A stretch of DNA of 64,000 nt, taken from positions 1 through 64,000 of the forward strand of contig ML769404.1 in NCBI GenBank assembly GCA_009733575.1, given 5' to 3'. The notes under the pieces are model-generated. The model worked only from the letters and a program-made list of their open reading frames with translations, ran no database searches and was not told the DNA's origin. Positions 26,313 to 38,715 of this stretch are shown here, piece by piece; the first letter of the stretch is position 1; the number at the start of each line of letters is the position of its first letter. Origin of the DNA: Gymnopus androsaceus JB14. Taxonomy: Eukaryota; Basidiomycota; Agaricomycetes; Agaricales; Omphalotaceae. The translations under genes and the position numbers were made by a program.

Positions 26313-27296
26313 CATCAGCAAAAATGGTCTGGGCCCTGGGTTATCAAAGGCTTTCCTTTGGGTGCCTAGGCTACCTAGGAAGCCTAGGTCACCTAGGCTG
26401 CCCAGGTCATCCAGGTTTATCCCTTTTTCCTTGGCCTTTTCAGGTGGTTATAGGTAACCTATGTCAACCTGAAGTAGCCTGAGCTACCCTGAGCTACCCT
26501 GAGCTACCCTGAGTGAACCTGAGTAAACCTGAGGCAGCCTGAGCAACCTGAGGTAACCTGAGGTAGCCTGAGGGTGCCTATCATAAGTAGTGGTATCTAA
26601 AAAACATCTTAGTTATCTCATTATTCACCTGTCTTTATACTTAGTCTTATCACTCAATGTTGCTCAACTTATACTATTTCATTGTTCTTATTGGACTCAC
26701 TTAATGTATTCTTATTAGAAGAAGCTTCTTAATATCTTATTGACCTTAAATTACATCTCGGAACAGCTCACTGAAGTTATTCAGACTCATGTTTAAGTGT
26801 AGCAAGCTTAGGAGGTAATCTGTTATACTCTTGATGAATATGATTTGACCCCATCAACAGGTTTTTGATTGTACGCAGTTCACAGGCGCCCACGCGGTTC
26901 GGCGCTTATTTAAGCGCTTATTTCCCGCAATTACTTACAACTTTGATCTATAGATGATTTATCAAGCAAGTGGAATGTCTGCTTTTGATTACAGAACATC
27001 TATATATTTAATAGCTTAAAACCCGAAGTTATTTAAGCTCTTTAGGTTGTATAAATTAAACCAAGTTTCAGACTGTCTCAGGTTGCCTCAGGTTGCTCAG
27101 GTTTCCTCAGGCTTCCTCAGGTTCACCCAGGTTAGCCCTATGGGGTGACTTCAGGGTACCCTAGAGGGTAGTCTCCATTAACCTGAGTTGCCCTGGTCAC
27201 CCAGGTTGCCCAGGCTACCTGAGGTTGATCTATAGGGTAATCTCAGGTCACCCAGGCTACCTAGGCTATCTCAGGCCCAGAGCATTTTTGCTGATG
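26313..27296. mobile_element. 984-bp non-autonomous DNA transposon in the copia leader
   Basis: The terminal inverted repeats are 23 bases: CATCAGCAAAAATGGTCTGG at the left and the same with one change on the opposite strand at 27274-27296. Just inside, a ~10-bp repeat (CCTGAG or CCTAGG plus four bases) is arrayed at 26355-26575. It is arrayed in inverted orientation (CTCAGG) at 27078-27285. Opposed subterminal arrays are typical transposase-binding regions. No coding frame was found. A clear target duplication was not identified, so family assignment is open. Confidence 0.7.
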
Positions 27297-27316
27297 TGTG
27301 GACATAACTCTTGTTA

Positions 27317-30300
27317 ATGTCACAACCTAGGCCTACTGCACCAGCAGCTCGTAGAACAGCATCAGGACAAGCCGCAGCCGCCGCAGCATCCAGCAGTAAA
27401 CCAGCGCCTTTACCATTACCATTACCAGCCACCAATTCAAAGGCACCTTGGGCTTCGAAATCTTATATAGTGGACAAAGGCAAAACCCGTGACAGGTGGT
27501 GGAATCCAAGCAATCAGAAGTGGTTTGTTTGTGCTAAACAGCCTTGCCCAAACCGGTACGATACACCTCACAAGGATACTAAATATACTGCAGAATTACT
27601 GGATTACGCCGATCTACCTGATATTGGTCAGGAACAATTTATCAAAGTTGCAGAAAACGAAAGACAGGAGAAAAGACGTAGCGAACGTCTAGCTGGCAAA
27701 CAGAAAGCCGCAGCCTCATCTTCATCTAATCCCACTCCAGCACCTACTCCTTCACCAGCTCCAGTTTCATTACCAAAACAAGAGCCACAGCAAACACCAC
27801 CTCCACTTCCACCGAATCCATCTCCACAGCCATCTCCACAGCAAACTCCACAGCCCTTACCAAGTGATCTTCCACAAAGATCTCCGCCCTCATCTCCATC
27901 AGATTCAGGATCTGAATCATCAGGGGCATTTGAATCAGATTCCGATGATGACAGTATGTCTAAAGCACTAAAAGCCTTTGATAAGGTTACAACCTTAAAG
28001 TCGGACGGATCAAACTGGGATACGTGGAAAACTCGAGTGGAATTCGCAGCCAGATCTATCGGCTACCAGCGTTATTTCGAATGGAATCCACATGTGACAA
28101 CGGATCCAGATGCAATGCAGAATGATAGAGAAAAGGACAATGACCTTTTGAATGCTATCATTGGCAGGTTATTGGATGGAATATTCCGAAGGTATAGGAA
28201 CTACGACAACACGAAGCAGTTGTGGGAAAATTTACTCGCTGATTATGATTCTAAAAACGCTCTTACTGAATCATTTTTACAAAGACGACTTCACACCATG
28301 CGATGCACGGACCCATCCAAGGTCAATAAACATTTGGACGATATGATCAGCATCCGCAATGACCTCACGACTAGGGGAATCGATATCAACAATGATATAT
28401 TCGTCAACACCATTATGTCCTCTGTCCCCCGACACCTTCAAAGCCACCATAAACGCATTGGCTGTTTTCTCCGTGAAAGCAGACAAGAAGCTCAGTCCTG
28501 CCGAGCTCATCTCTACCATTCATGCTGAATCAATGGTACACCAAATGCGACATGATCACAAGAAGGAATCGGCAAACTATGCCAGTAACAGGGGAAGAGG
28601 AGGTTTCCGAGGTCGTGGAAATTCCTTTAGGGGAAATTCCCGAGGCAGAGGCCGAGGCCGCGGAGGATCGACAAGTCGTCAGGACTCCATTTGTTATAAC
28701 TGCGGAGGTAAAGGCCATTTTGGAAATCAATGTCCATTGGAGAAACGCAGTCAGGCCAACGAGGCCAAGGAGACGAAGGCTCCTAAAGAGAAGCAGAAGA
28801 AGAAGTCGGATGGAAACTGGAGAGATAGGCTGAAGAACAGTGAAGTGGCATCCTCATCTATGATTGAGGAAGTACCAGAGTCATCATGGGCAGCAATCAA
28901 AATTCCCACTAAGCATGGGAATCTTGTCTTTGATTTTTCCGAAATAGCTGATAAGTTCGAATTAGCTCTTTCATCGCCGAGTGATCACAGATGTCAGAAA
29001 TACAATTCTGATATAGTGCAAAACATCAAAGTCGACAGTCCACCACCTCTTACTCTTAATGATGAAGAGGAAGAAGAAGTATACGTCAACGCTTACGCTG
29101 CAGCCCACAGTTACGGAGCAATTCTTTTTGACTCTGGATGCTCTACCAACATGACGCCACTCACCAACGAACTCAGGAATCAACGTGAAATTCCAACACG
29201 AGTCATCCAGGCCGCTAACACGGAAACCTTCACGGCAAACATCTCCAGCACACTTCATCTGGGACTGCCAACATTTGAACAAGAGATAAGAATGTTAAAG
29301 CTCCCTAACACCCTTCTATGTCCAGATACTCCCAACACACTCGTATCACTGGGAAAACTCGATGATGATGGTTACGCCATCCACACTGCAAATGGTAAAA
29401 TGATGATCAGAGATTGCCAGGGGAAACTCGTGGGAGTTATCCCAAAGACTAACGGACTATACCAGATCCCATCACGGGAACACGCATATTTGACTAAGAT
29501 TGGCAGATTGGTATCTCTTTACGAGGCACACTGCATCTTAGGTCATCTCAACTATGCTTACGTGAAGCATATGTTCCATGATAACCAGGTTCGTGGAATC
29601 GGATTGGATCCGAAGCAAATGGACGAACCAGAATGCCGCGCTTGTATGCTTGGGAAAGCATCCAGGTATCCTATTGCTCAAGTGCAATCATCTCCACGTG
29701 CGGAGAAGTTTGGAGACATCTTCCACATGGACGTGTGGGGACCAGCACAAGTCAGAACGGTAAACCATTGCACATATATGCTGACTTTAGTTGATGAAGC
29801 AACTGATTGGTTGGAGGAACCTCAAATGAAGTCGAAGGACGAGTCATTCGCACAGTAAGTGGTTCTCCAAACAGGTCTCCAAACTCAATACAGCACAACT
29901 GTTAAAGTTCTCCACTCTGATCAAGGGGGAGAATTTCTCAGTAATGAATTCACGGCATATCTGGAACACATTGGGACATGACGACGTCTCACGGTACACG
30001 ACACCCCGGAACACAATGGTATAGCGGAACGCGCACATCGAACATTGCTGAATGCAGTTCAAAGTCTTTTGATCTCATCAGGACTCCCAAAATGGCTTTG
30101 GGGATTCATGATGAAATACGCAGTATATGTTTGGAACAGGACGCCGAAGAAAGCCATTGGAATGGCTACTCCATACAAAAAACGGTTTGGTATTAAACCA
30201 GACATTACTAATCTTCGAATCTTCGGTAGTATCGTTTACGTGAAACAAGAAAAGGAACCCGGCAAATTGGAACCACAGGCTCAGGAAGGACGCTGGATAG

Positions 30301-32300
30301 GACTCGAACCCGAATCAAATGGTCACTACATCTACTGGCCAACACGTCACACTGTCACAACGGAGAGGAACGTAGTTTTCTCTGACAGGCAGATCCAACC
30401 CATTGAAGGGGAGGATGGAAATTTGGGAAATTTAGAAACATCAGTCACTGAGTCGGAACAGCCTGTCATACCAGCTCCAGAAGAAATCGCCAAACCAATT
30501 GCACCAGACAAAGTATCTGGGAAACAACTCAGACGACCCACCAAGAAGATCAGGGATGTCATTGAAGGACTTGGAGAAGGAAGTGATGAGTTGCGACATC
30601 TTACTGCATCTCTAGGTCAGGTAACATCAGAAATTGAATCTGATCCTTTATCTGTTGCAGAAGCTATGCGATGACCTGACAGCTCCAAATGGTATGATGC
30701 CATGAAGGACGAAATCTCCAGACTCCAGGAGTGTGGAACATATACAATTGCTACTCCACCTCCAGATGCCAATATTCTCACATCCAAATGGGTCTATCGG
30801 ACCAAGAAGGATGAGCGAGGCCACATTACAGGACACCAAGCTTGTCTTGTTGTACGTGGATTTAATCAGATCCCAGACGTTGACTACTTCCCAGACGAAA
30901 CCTTTGCATCTGTTGCGAAACTTGCATCAGCCCATGCTATACTCAGCATTGGAGCTGAGAAAAGCATGATTATTCACCAAATGGATGTGAAATCAGCTTA
31001 CCTTTACGGGAAATTGGACAACAATGAGCGCATTTTTATGAAGGCACCTCCAGGCATTGATATAGGGGTAAAACCAGGTCAAACTTTACGGCTTAAACTC
31101 GCACTTTACGAACTTAAACAAGCCGGTCGACGATGGTAAATGCGATTCAGGGAAATCATGACCCAACTGGGGTTTAAATGGTCTGATTTTGATCACGCTG
31201 TTTTCTATTGCACTAATCCCTTCACCATCATTTTCATACATGTTGACAACATGACATTGGTTACCAAAACCCTGGCCATCATGGAGAAACTAAAGAAAGA
31301 TATTGGGGCAATAATCGAAGTTGTTGATTCCAGAGAAATCCATTGGCTACTTGGGATTGAGATCCGAGGATCTCTCCATAATAGGACGATTCACCTATCC
31401 CAGCGGTCATACATTGACACCATACTCTCTCGCTATGGATTCTCGGATATAAAGCCACTCTCTATTCCCTTCGATCCCCACATCCACCTCACCAAAGACC
31501 AATCACCCAAAACGGTCGAGGATATCGCTTTCATGTGCGACAAACCCTACAGAGAGGCACTTGGTGCTCTCCAGTACTTATCCGTCGCTACGAGACCTGA
31601 CATCACGTATGCAGTCTCTATCCTTGCTCGCTTTTCACAAAACCCCGGCATCACTCATTGGAACGGTGTACGCCGTGTCTACGCCTATCTCAAATATACT
31701 CGAGACTTTTGGCTCAGTACGAGCAACCAGGAGACAGTCCAAGGCTATACGGATGCAGATGGTATGTCCCAAGAGGATCGACATGCTATTTCCGGGTACA
31801 TTTTTATGTTGAATGGCGGAGCAGTATCTTGGTCGTCGAAACAACAGGATACCATTTCTTTATCCACCATGGAAGCCAAGTATATTGCTTTGACCCATGC
31901 GGCAAAGGAAGCGATCTGGCTTAGGAATCTTTTGTCGGAAATCTTTGGTCCAATTACTCATGCGATCCCTATCAAGTCAGATAATCAGTCCGCCATCGCA
32001 TTAGCAAAGGATGATCGTTTTCACGCTAGGACCAAACACATTGATATCCGATATCACTTCATCCGCTATGTCATCGAGGAAGGTAAAATTCGTCTTACAT
32101 ACTGCCCTACCGAAAACATGACGGCAGACATCTTCACCAAAGCCTTACCTTCAATGAAAGCCAAACACTTCGCAGCATCCATGGGCAAGGGGGGTCCGGA
32201 ATCAAAATTACTGAGATCGTGTGTAAAAGTTTTTTGGTACCATGATGATGATGATATAAAAGGAAATTGCTGTCATCACCTGTTTGTTTTGGGCGCCTAG
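27317..32300 (+). pseudogene. copia Gag-Pol polyprotein, 1 frameshift and 4 stops
   Basis: ATG 27317 (MSQPRPTAPA) is preferred over the upstream TTG codons. Gag has a Ser/Pro-rich linker, UBN2-like DGSNWDTWKTRVEFAA and a zinc knuckle CYNCGGKGHFGNQC near 28692. Then come protease FDSGCSTNM (~29127), integrase zinc region and core (29520-30100, with HSDQGGEF and PEHNGIAERAHRTLL), RT (30700-31300: QMDVKSAYLYGKLD, ALYELKQAGRRW) and RNase H (31740-32100: YTDADG, IKSDNQSAIAL). A C5 run at 28426-28430 shifts the frame by +1. Stops lie at 29856, 29979, 30672 and 31137. The RT catalytic motif reads HVDN (31239-31250), so the second Asp is lost even without the stops. Confidence 0.92.
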
Positions 32301-32904
32301 CCATGAAATTTCTTCGATTTCCCTTTGTTGCATGCAATTCAAGCCATATAAGGCACATTAAACAGTATCTATAATAATAATACAAACATTTATTGCTGGA
32401 TGCAAAGCGAGATAGCATGAAAATGCATTTACAGCAAGAAAAACAGTTCAATATCAGTGCAAAGTCTGCAGGGTCACAAGATGAAGGACTAAGGGTCGGT
32501 AGGAAGGATTGGTACAGCACGGCCAATGACCATGCTTCGCCATGTTGTCTTCCAAACAGGATGAAAGATTCGCATTAACGCGATGAATGAGTGAGGCGAA
32601 GTCACAGTGGGCACTTCAATATGACACGTGTTCAGTCACCTGAACTTTCAAGAAATTGTTCTTTTGCTTGCGATTCTTTCAAACCTTGCTCAAATTTCAT
32701 ATGAGCTCAGCCCATACAACTTAAAGTACATTAGAAGATATGTGTCTATTCAAATTTTTTGTATCTACAACAAGGAAAAAGTTGAGGTCAGATTACACTT
32801 TTCCTTGTATGAAAGTTTGAGCGCCCAATGACTACACGAGCAAACAAACCACACGATCTCAGCGCTTCAGATGCCGGACCCCCCTTGTCCATGGGATTAG
32901 CAAA

Positions 32905-32918
32905 GGTTTGAAGGGGAG
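32905..32918 (+). other. copia polypurine tract
   Basis: GGTTTGAAGGGGAG immediately precedes the 3' LTR (TGTTGG at 32919), the expected place and composition for the plus-strand primer. 32301-32900 is 3' untranslated element sequence with no gene. Confidence 0.75.
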
Positions 32919-33281
32919 TGTTGGAATATCAAAGGTAAATATATTCTATCGAACTATACATGGAACGCTTTCTCGTAGTATCCACTTGTTTGTATCACCA
33001 TCCCATGCACTCCACTATTATCGTCTCGCAGACTCCACTTAGTCTCTCGCCATATCCACTTGCTCTCTCGCAGTACCCACTTTACTGTATGCATAGTAGC
33101 CACACATATTCACGCAGTAGCCACTTGCCCGATATATTGTTTGTACTTAGAACTGTATATAAGCTTAGGTACCATACCCTGTAATAACACCGTCGTCCCC
33201 CATCAATCTGTGTGATCGTTACTACTAAGTCCTGTGTGGACTTACTGCTGCTACTTCCTATTTAGGAACGTAACTCTAATA
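32919..33281 (+). repeat. 3' LTR of copia element
   Basis: 363 bases, about 98% identical to the 5' LTR, ending AACTCTAATA before the duplication CTCAG. It keeps a TATATAAGC box. Confidence 0.92.
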
Positions 33282-34710
33282 CTCAGCCCAAGAAAGATCG
33301 AAAGGTAAAACCTACCTTCGGCGATTCTGTTTAACATTACCAACTGTACAGGTCCACTGAAGAAGTCGTTCCCGACGCTGTTGACTAAATTGCATGCTGA
33401 GTCATTCAACGCCGCTGAATTTATTGGAATACCGAGAAACCCAGAGACTGTGAGCATCTAGAAATGCATTGCAACAATACGGTTTACAAGGCTTTCAACA
33501 GAGTAGCGGAATTAATGTCGGTGCTACGAGCAGTGGACTCGGACTTCAAACGCTCTAGCTCTGTGTCTGGCTACCTCGAAACTAACCTATCTTGGTCAAA
33601 TTTATTTGTCTTAACTGAAGCCCATGTAACGAAGGTGAGTCCCATAGCGAAGATGGAGTCGTCCATTTGATTTACGGTACTACCAGATAATATTGAATTC
33701 AGATAATGGGTTACATCGAGCAACGGGTGTAGAGTTTGTGAAAGATGGGGTCACTTCTGTTGTTAGGAATATCCGGGGGGGATGTCGTGCTAGCAGCGGG
33801 TTTGTTCTAGTGAAATGTCTAGCATTAGGAAACTCATTGCATTGGCGTTAGGTTCATTTCAAACACCGCAAATCCTCGAGCTATCGGGTATAGGAAATCC
33901 TGATGTACTGGAAAGTATGGTATCCAGACGTTAATCAATCTTCCAGGCGTTGGCGAAAACCTGCGTAGGCGCCATATCTTCTTCTCTTATTCTCCAAAAT
34001 TGCTCACCTCTGGACTGTACAGAGGATCATATTGGTGTATCGACTATTGTTGAAGTCGAAACAACTGACCTTACAACGGATTTATTGTTGACTGATCCCG
34101 TTGCAGTCAAAGAGCATTTAGAGCTGTAGTAAGATATACTTACTACCAGCATCTTCTTCAACGGGCTGATAATAATGTATGCCTGTTTTCTAGCAAGAAA
34201 AAGAAGGCATTGTTCGCTTCTTCCCCTGCACCAGCATTTATCTATCTTACTGCGGAAGACATCGGTCTCCCGACTAGTACTGTAGCTTCGAACAAGGTCG
34301 CTCAAGTGCCCACTCCAGCACTCAAACAAGGTCTCGAAAAGAAATATTGTATCCAAGAGCAATTGTTACTGTCCAAAAACCAAGCCCATGGAGAGTACGT
34401 GGTTTGCACAAGGAAAAACACATCTAATAGAGTATACTTTACCAGACTTTTACAATTTAACGGACACCAGCATATTCCCTACTCCATTCCAGAGGCAGGA
34501 AAAAATACATGTCCCTCTTTTGTGCATTACTCCATCCCCTGTCCCGCAGGACTGTCTATATCCATGTCCTCTGATCCACTCGCACCCCCAGCTATCGACC
34601 CCAACTATTTAGCCGACGATACTGATCTAGATAGTTTTGTTCAGGTCGTTGAAGTAACTCTCAAACTGTACAATACTCCACCTCTTAGCCAACGTATCAA
34701 GGCGCACAAG

Positions 34711-37700
34711 CAGTGTTTGCCCTAAGGGTTAAGGCCTTAATAGTGTTAAGGCTTAATATGGCTTAACGTGAAGGGTTAACGAATTTTCGGCCAGTCATTA
34801 ACTGCTTAAGGCCTTAAGTGGCAGTGCCATTGGCCTCGGACCGACCGGATTTTGATTTTATTTTCAGCGACTCGCGTTGGACTCGCGTCGTGTATTGACT
34901 CTCAAAACTCTTCATGTCCTCCAATCCTCTCTGGGACTATTTTCATAAGGGGGTGAAACAGAATAAATCTCACTACACAACCTTCTGTATTGCTTGTGTG
35001 AAGCATTTTCAAGCTGCAACTGCAGAAGAATATGAAGAGAAACTGAGTGTCGTGGATGAAGCATTGAGGCTCACAATCAGGAAAGAGTGGTATGATGGAG
35101 GTCAGTCCATACATATTAAGAACAGAAATATTGAGCTCAAATCATCCGTTCAGCCTGTATTTCTGCTGGTAAACTCCGAGGTGAAAAGAGTGTTTTTATT
35201 GCACATCTTCTTGGATCCAGACAAGGTCCAATGTGTCCTTATGCATTGAAGGAGGCCAAGGCAGAAGCCAAGAAGCAGAGAGAGACAGAGAAAGAAAAAG
35301 AGCCAAAGCCCCAGGCCACGTCTTTAGTAAAGAGAAAACTTGCCGACATTGCAGCTGGCAAGACCCAGGTTCCAGAGCCAGAGCATGTAGCTAAGAAGCA
35401 GAAGCAGTCAACGTTGAGGGTGTTCAATGCTCTTGACATGCCCTTCAGCAAAGAGGAGGTTGGTGCCGTGCAAGCACAGGCACTTCGTGCTATCATCTCC
35501 ACGAAATCGCCGGAAACTCTCTTTGAGGATGTCGAAATGTTGAAGTTTCTTGCTATGCTGCGCAAAGAGGCTCTGAGCGTGATACCATCCGCAAAAGTTG
35601 TCGGTGGAAGGCTCTTGAATGATGCAGCAGAGAGTGCAGATGTGAGGTTGCAGAAAGTATTGAAAGGAAGATGTATTGGTATCTCGTGAGCATTTTACAC
35701 ACTTGCTGTTATATAAAATGAGTACTGATTTGACTTACATCAGAGAAGATGCCTGGAAGTCCATCAAGAAGGACTCCGTGAATGCTATATGTACTAATGT
35801 TGACTTCAAGGTAAATTCTTTGCGCATCCCCAAACATGACGGTGTTGATTTCCCCTGGGCCCTTCTGCTAGACATATGCCATCGATATCATTGAAGTTAC
35901 AGCAATGAACAAAGATGGAGATGCTCAGTGTGAACATTTTGCGAAACTCATTGATCATGTCGAGGAGCATTATGATTGTATTGTTATCTACTTCGTCACA
36001 GATGCTGATGGAGGAAGTAAGAAAGGACGTATAAACTTAGGGAAGAAGCGTCCATATTTGATACTTCCGTCATGTTGGGCACATCAGGTATGTTCATTTC
36101 ATGTATCTGGACATTTGTTCTTATGACGGCTATGATAGTTTCAACTTCAACTCGGAGACTACTTTAAAGTCTATCCTTTTGGAGCTCAAGTTGCGGAAGA
36201 TGCAACATTTATCATTGGCTGGCTCAACAACCATGGGAAAGTTCGGAAAATCTTCGACCAAGCACAGGCGGATATCAGCATGGACCGTAATGCAGGTCGA
36301 ATCATCATTCTCGCATACGTTGTCGCAAATATCACTCGTTGGACCACCCACTGCGTCGCGTTCTTGCGCCTTCTTTGCGTAAAGGATGCTCTTCAATTAG
36401 CTGTTTTACAACATCGAGCAGCAATTGTTGTCGCTCAAGTTGGAGCTGCAAGGTACTCGGAAAAGGTTAAGCTTGAGACCGAGGCCAATAAAGCCTGCAA
36501 TTTGATTGCAGACCAAGATCGAGAGTACTCATTCTGGTCAGGACTTGAGACTGTTGTCGGTGATATCGAACCCATATGTTATGGCACTAACATCAATCAG
36601 AAAGACTCAATGCGTGCAGATCAGGTCCTTCTGAGTATTGCTGGTATCTTCCTGCATTTTTTGGAGCATCCGGAACCTGAGCTATCTGGGGAGATGGTCA
36701 AGAGGATTGAGAAACGATGGAAAGATTGTGATCAGCCTCTGTTTATTGCTGCCCTCATCATCAATCCATTTGAAGGACTTTCTGCATTTGGACCTTGTGC
36801 AGGTTTGAATGGCTTCAAGGTTAGTGCGCTGATTGTCAAAGTAAGGAACTTCTCATCCGGTATCTCTAATTGATCACTGATGTTTCACAGCTTTATCGTT
36901 GTATGAAGGATCGCCCGGACAACAAAGACAGTGATGAGGTACGGAGGTCAAAGGAGAGCCAGGTATCAAAGGCCATCTTACAATATCTCTCGGGAACTGG
37001 GCCATTCGATGCATGGCATGAGGATCGTGATGAGTTTGAAAAAAACCATGGTTCGCTCTAGCTGTCATCCTCAGTTACATCTACTCATTTACTTTATTTC
37101 ACAGGGCCAGGATCCAATTGCAGTCTGGAGAGCTTACGAGGGTGAAGCTGAAATAAAAGAACTCGTGGAATTCGCCATTTTGATCCTTACGATTGTCGTA
37201 AATCAGGCAGGGTGTGAACGTGTTTTCTCACTGTTGAAGATTCTTCAGACTGCACGCCGGAACCGTATGAAGAATGAGAAGTTGAAGAAAATAGCAAAGG
37301 TCTGCTTTATTCCGGTCTTCGTAACTATTGTCTGGCTGACTATGTGATTTATAGGTAGCATCAGCTATTCGTGCTGATAATCGGGAGCTTGGGCTTTTGA
37401 AGGATCGTGAGAAGCGTCAGAACCACCAGCCAGATGCTCGCGAGAAGCTCCTTGCTGTCCCCCGCTACAGTGATCTCTTAGATGATGTGAACGATGAGGA
37501 CGAGACGGAACGGGGCCGGACCCTTATTAATACAGCGGATGGATGGCGTACAACAATGGCAAAGTGGATATATGATGCTCGGGAAGCTGAGCGTCAGGAA
37601 CGAGAAGACGATTGCTCTGATGATGATGATGAGCTGCCCACCAATATTCTTCCACAGGTTTTATCTGCTCCTCGGACCACAACACCCTTCTCAAAAACGC

Positions 37701-38031
37701 TTCTAGACCTGTTCGGGGGCCTACCAAAGCCCAAGCGGGTCTCAGCGAGGGTCATTGATGAGGAGGCGGAGCTCATGGAGGCTCTCGCGGATCAGGAGGA
37801 GGATGAGATTCCTGATGATGGTGGAATAGAGATTGATTCGGCTGATGAGTATGTAGAATAAAGCTCTATAGATCACTATGAACCATTACAAACGACTTCA
37901 CAATTCCTGCTATGTGAAAAAATTGAAAATTATGATTAAGCCTTAAATATGGCCTTAATGGTTAAGCCTTAAGACCTGTTAAGCCTTAAAGATTTCCAAA
38001 CCTCAATTTAAGGCCTTAAGGGCGAACACTG
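34711..38031 (+). mobile_element. hAT DNA transposon, apparently complete
   Basis: 3321 bases bounded by a perfect 8-bp duplication CGCACAAG (34703-34710 and 38032-38039). Terminal inverted repeats are CAGTGTTTGCCC at the left and CAGTGTTCGCCC on the opposite strand at the right. Subterminal TTAAGGCCTTAA and TTAAGCCTTAA motifs repeat at both ends. It encodes one intron-rich transposase in plus orientation. It interrupts GMC copy 3. Confidence 0.93.
34914..37861 (+). CDS. hAT transposase
   Basis: The transposase cuts and reinserts the surrounding element. From ATG 34914: a BED-type zinc finger (FCIACVKHF, completed after the first intron by FIAHLLGSRQGPMCPYALKE), a Lys/Glu-rich linker and an RNase H-like region with YFVTDADGGSKKGR and LPSCWAHQ. 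The C-terminal hAT dimerisation domain has EFAILILTIVVNQAGCERVF followed by SLLK. An acidic tail ends at 37861. I could join all exons through GT-AG introns (for example about 36086-36137, 36820-36890, 37060-37105, 37302-37353) without a stop. First-intron edges near 35100-35170 are the least certain. Confidence 0.85.
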
Positions 38032-38715
38032 CGCACAAGACACAAGTCATTGACGAAGAAAAAACGGGTTGAGGGAGTATGTGAGACAGAACTGTGGACC
38101 GACCTACCATCCTGTGGGTACCGCTGCTATGCATCCTCCGGAAGATGGAGATGTGGTAGATGCGAATTTGTTAGTGTACGGAACAACAAATCCGCGCGTC
38201 GTGCGTTTTATTATTCCGGTTTGTCTAAATATGTTTTCTGATATTCCATGCATGTAGGCCGATGTTTCAATCCTGCCGTTCGTGAGTACTACGCTCGCCT
38301 GCTAATGATCATGCGCTAATTGTAACACCGTAGGAGCTTTCGTGTCATATTCAGAGTATTGCCTATGCAATTGGAGAAAAGGTGTGTGTTTCGTTGACTC
38401 TGCATCCGTGATTATTATTTTATTACCTTTTTTTAATTCTAGGCAGCAGATATTGTAATAATTCCTGAAAATGTGATTACTTTTCGGAAGACAAGTATAA
38501 AGATCCGGCTGGAAATTGAGCAGGTTCTACGCGCGTCTGACGCATCTTATGTCCTTTTACTTCCTTATCAAGTAGATATCTCTTTCAATCACCATGATAC
38601 TTAAGTAGTCGAATGAGTAGACCCTTCAGTGGTGGAATTTACGGAATTTACGGAATGTTAAGCGCCTAAAATTTTGGCGTTCGTCTCGACATCCATCGCG
38701 TTCGTTCATCCGCTT

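Larger units (their letters stand above)
25911..33281 (+). mobile_element. Ty1/copia retrotransposon, full-length but defective
   Basis: The element begins TGTTGGAATATC and is bounded by the 5-bp duplication CTCAG (25906-25910 and 33282-33286). LTRs are 362 and 363 bases and differ at about 7 positions (~2%). Order is PBS, leader with a nested DNA element, gag-pol in copia order (Gag-PR-IN-RT-RH), polypurine tract, 3' LTR. One frameshift and four in-frame stops inactivate it. It interrupts GMC copy 3 in sense orientation. Confidence 0.93.
25289..38470 (+). pseudogene. GMC oxidoreductase copy 3, split by two transposons
   Basis: The gene is in three blocks. 25289-25910 starts with [23 protein letters not shown] and an intact VAVPEIDIPG exon end. 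33282-34710 holds middle exons including the SAFIYL-like segment and ALKQGLEKKYCIQEQLLLS. 38032-38470 has YHPVGTAAMHPPEDGDVVDA (catalytic His) and SCHIQSIAYAIGEK. A copia element (25911-33281) and a hAT element (34711-38031) separate the blocks, each with its target duplication. Exon 1 lacks the 7-base deletion of copy 2, so copy 3 was probably functional until disrupted. Small losses also occur in the middle block. Confidence 0.8.

Noticed and set aside
26355..27285. Coding minisatellite (repeated Pro-Glu codons)
   Set aside because: No frame stays open across the arrays, and the two arrays are in opposite orientation, as in transposon subterminal repeats.
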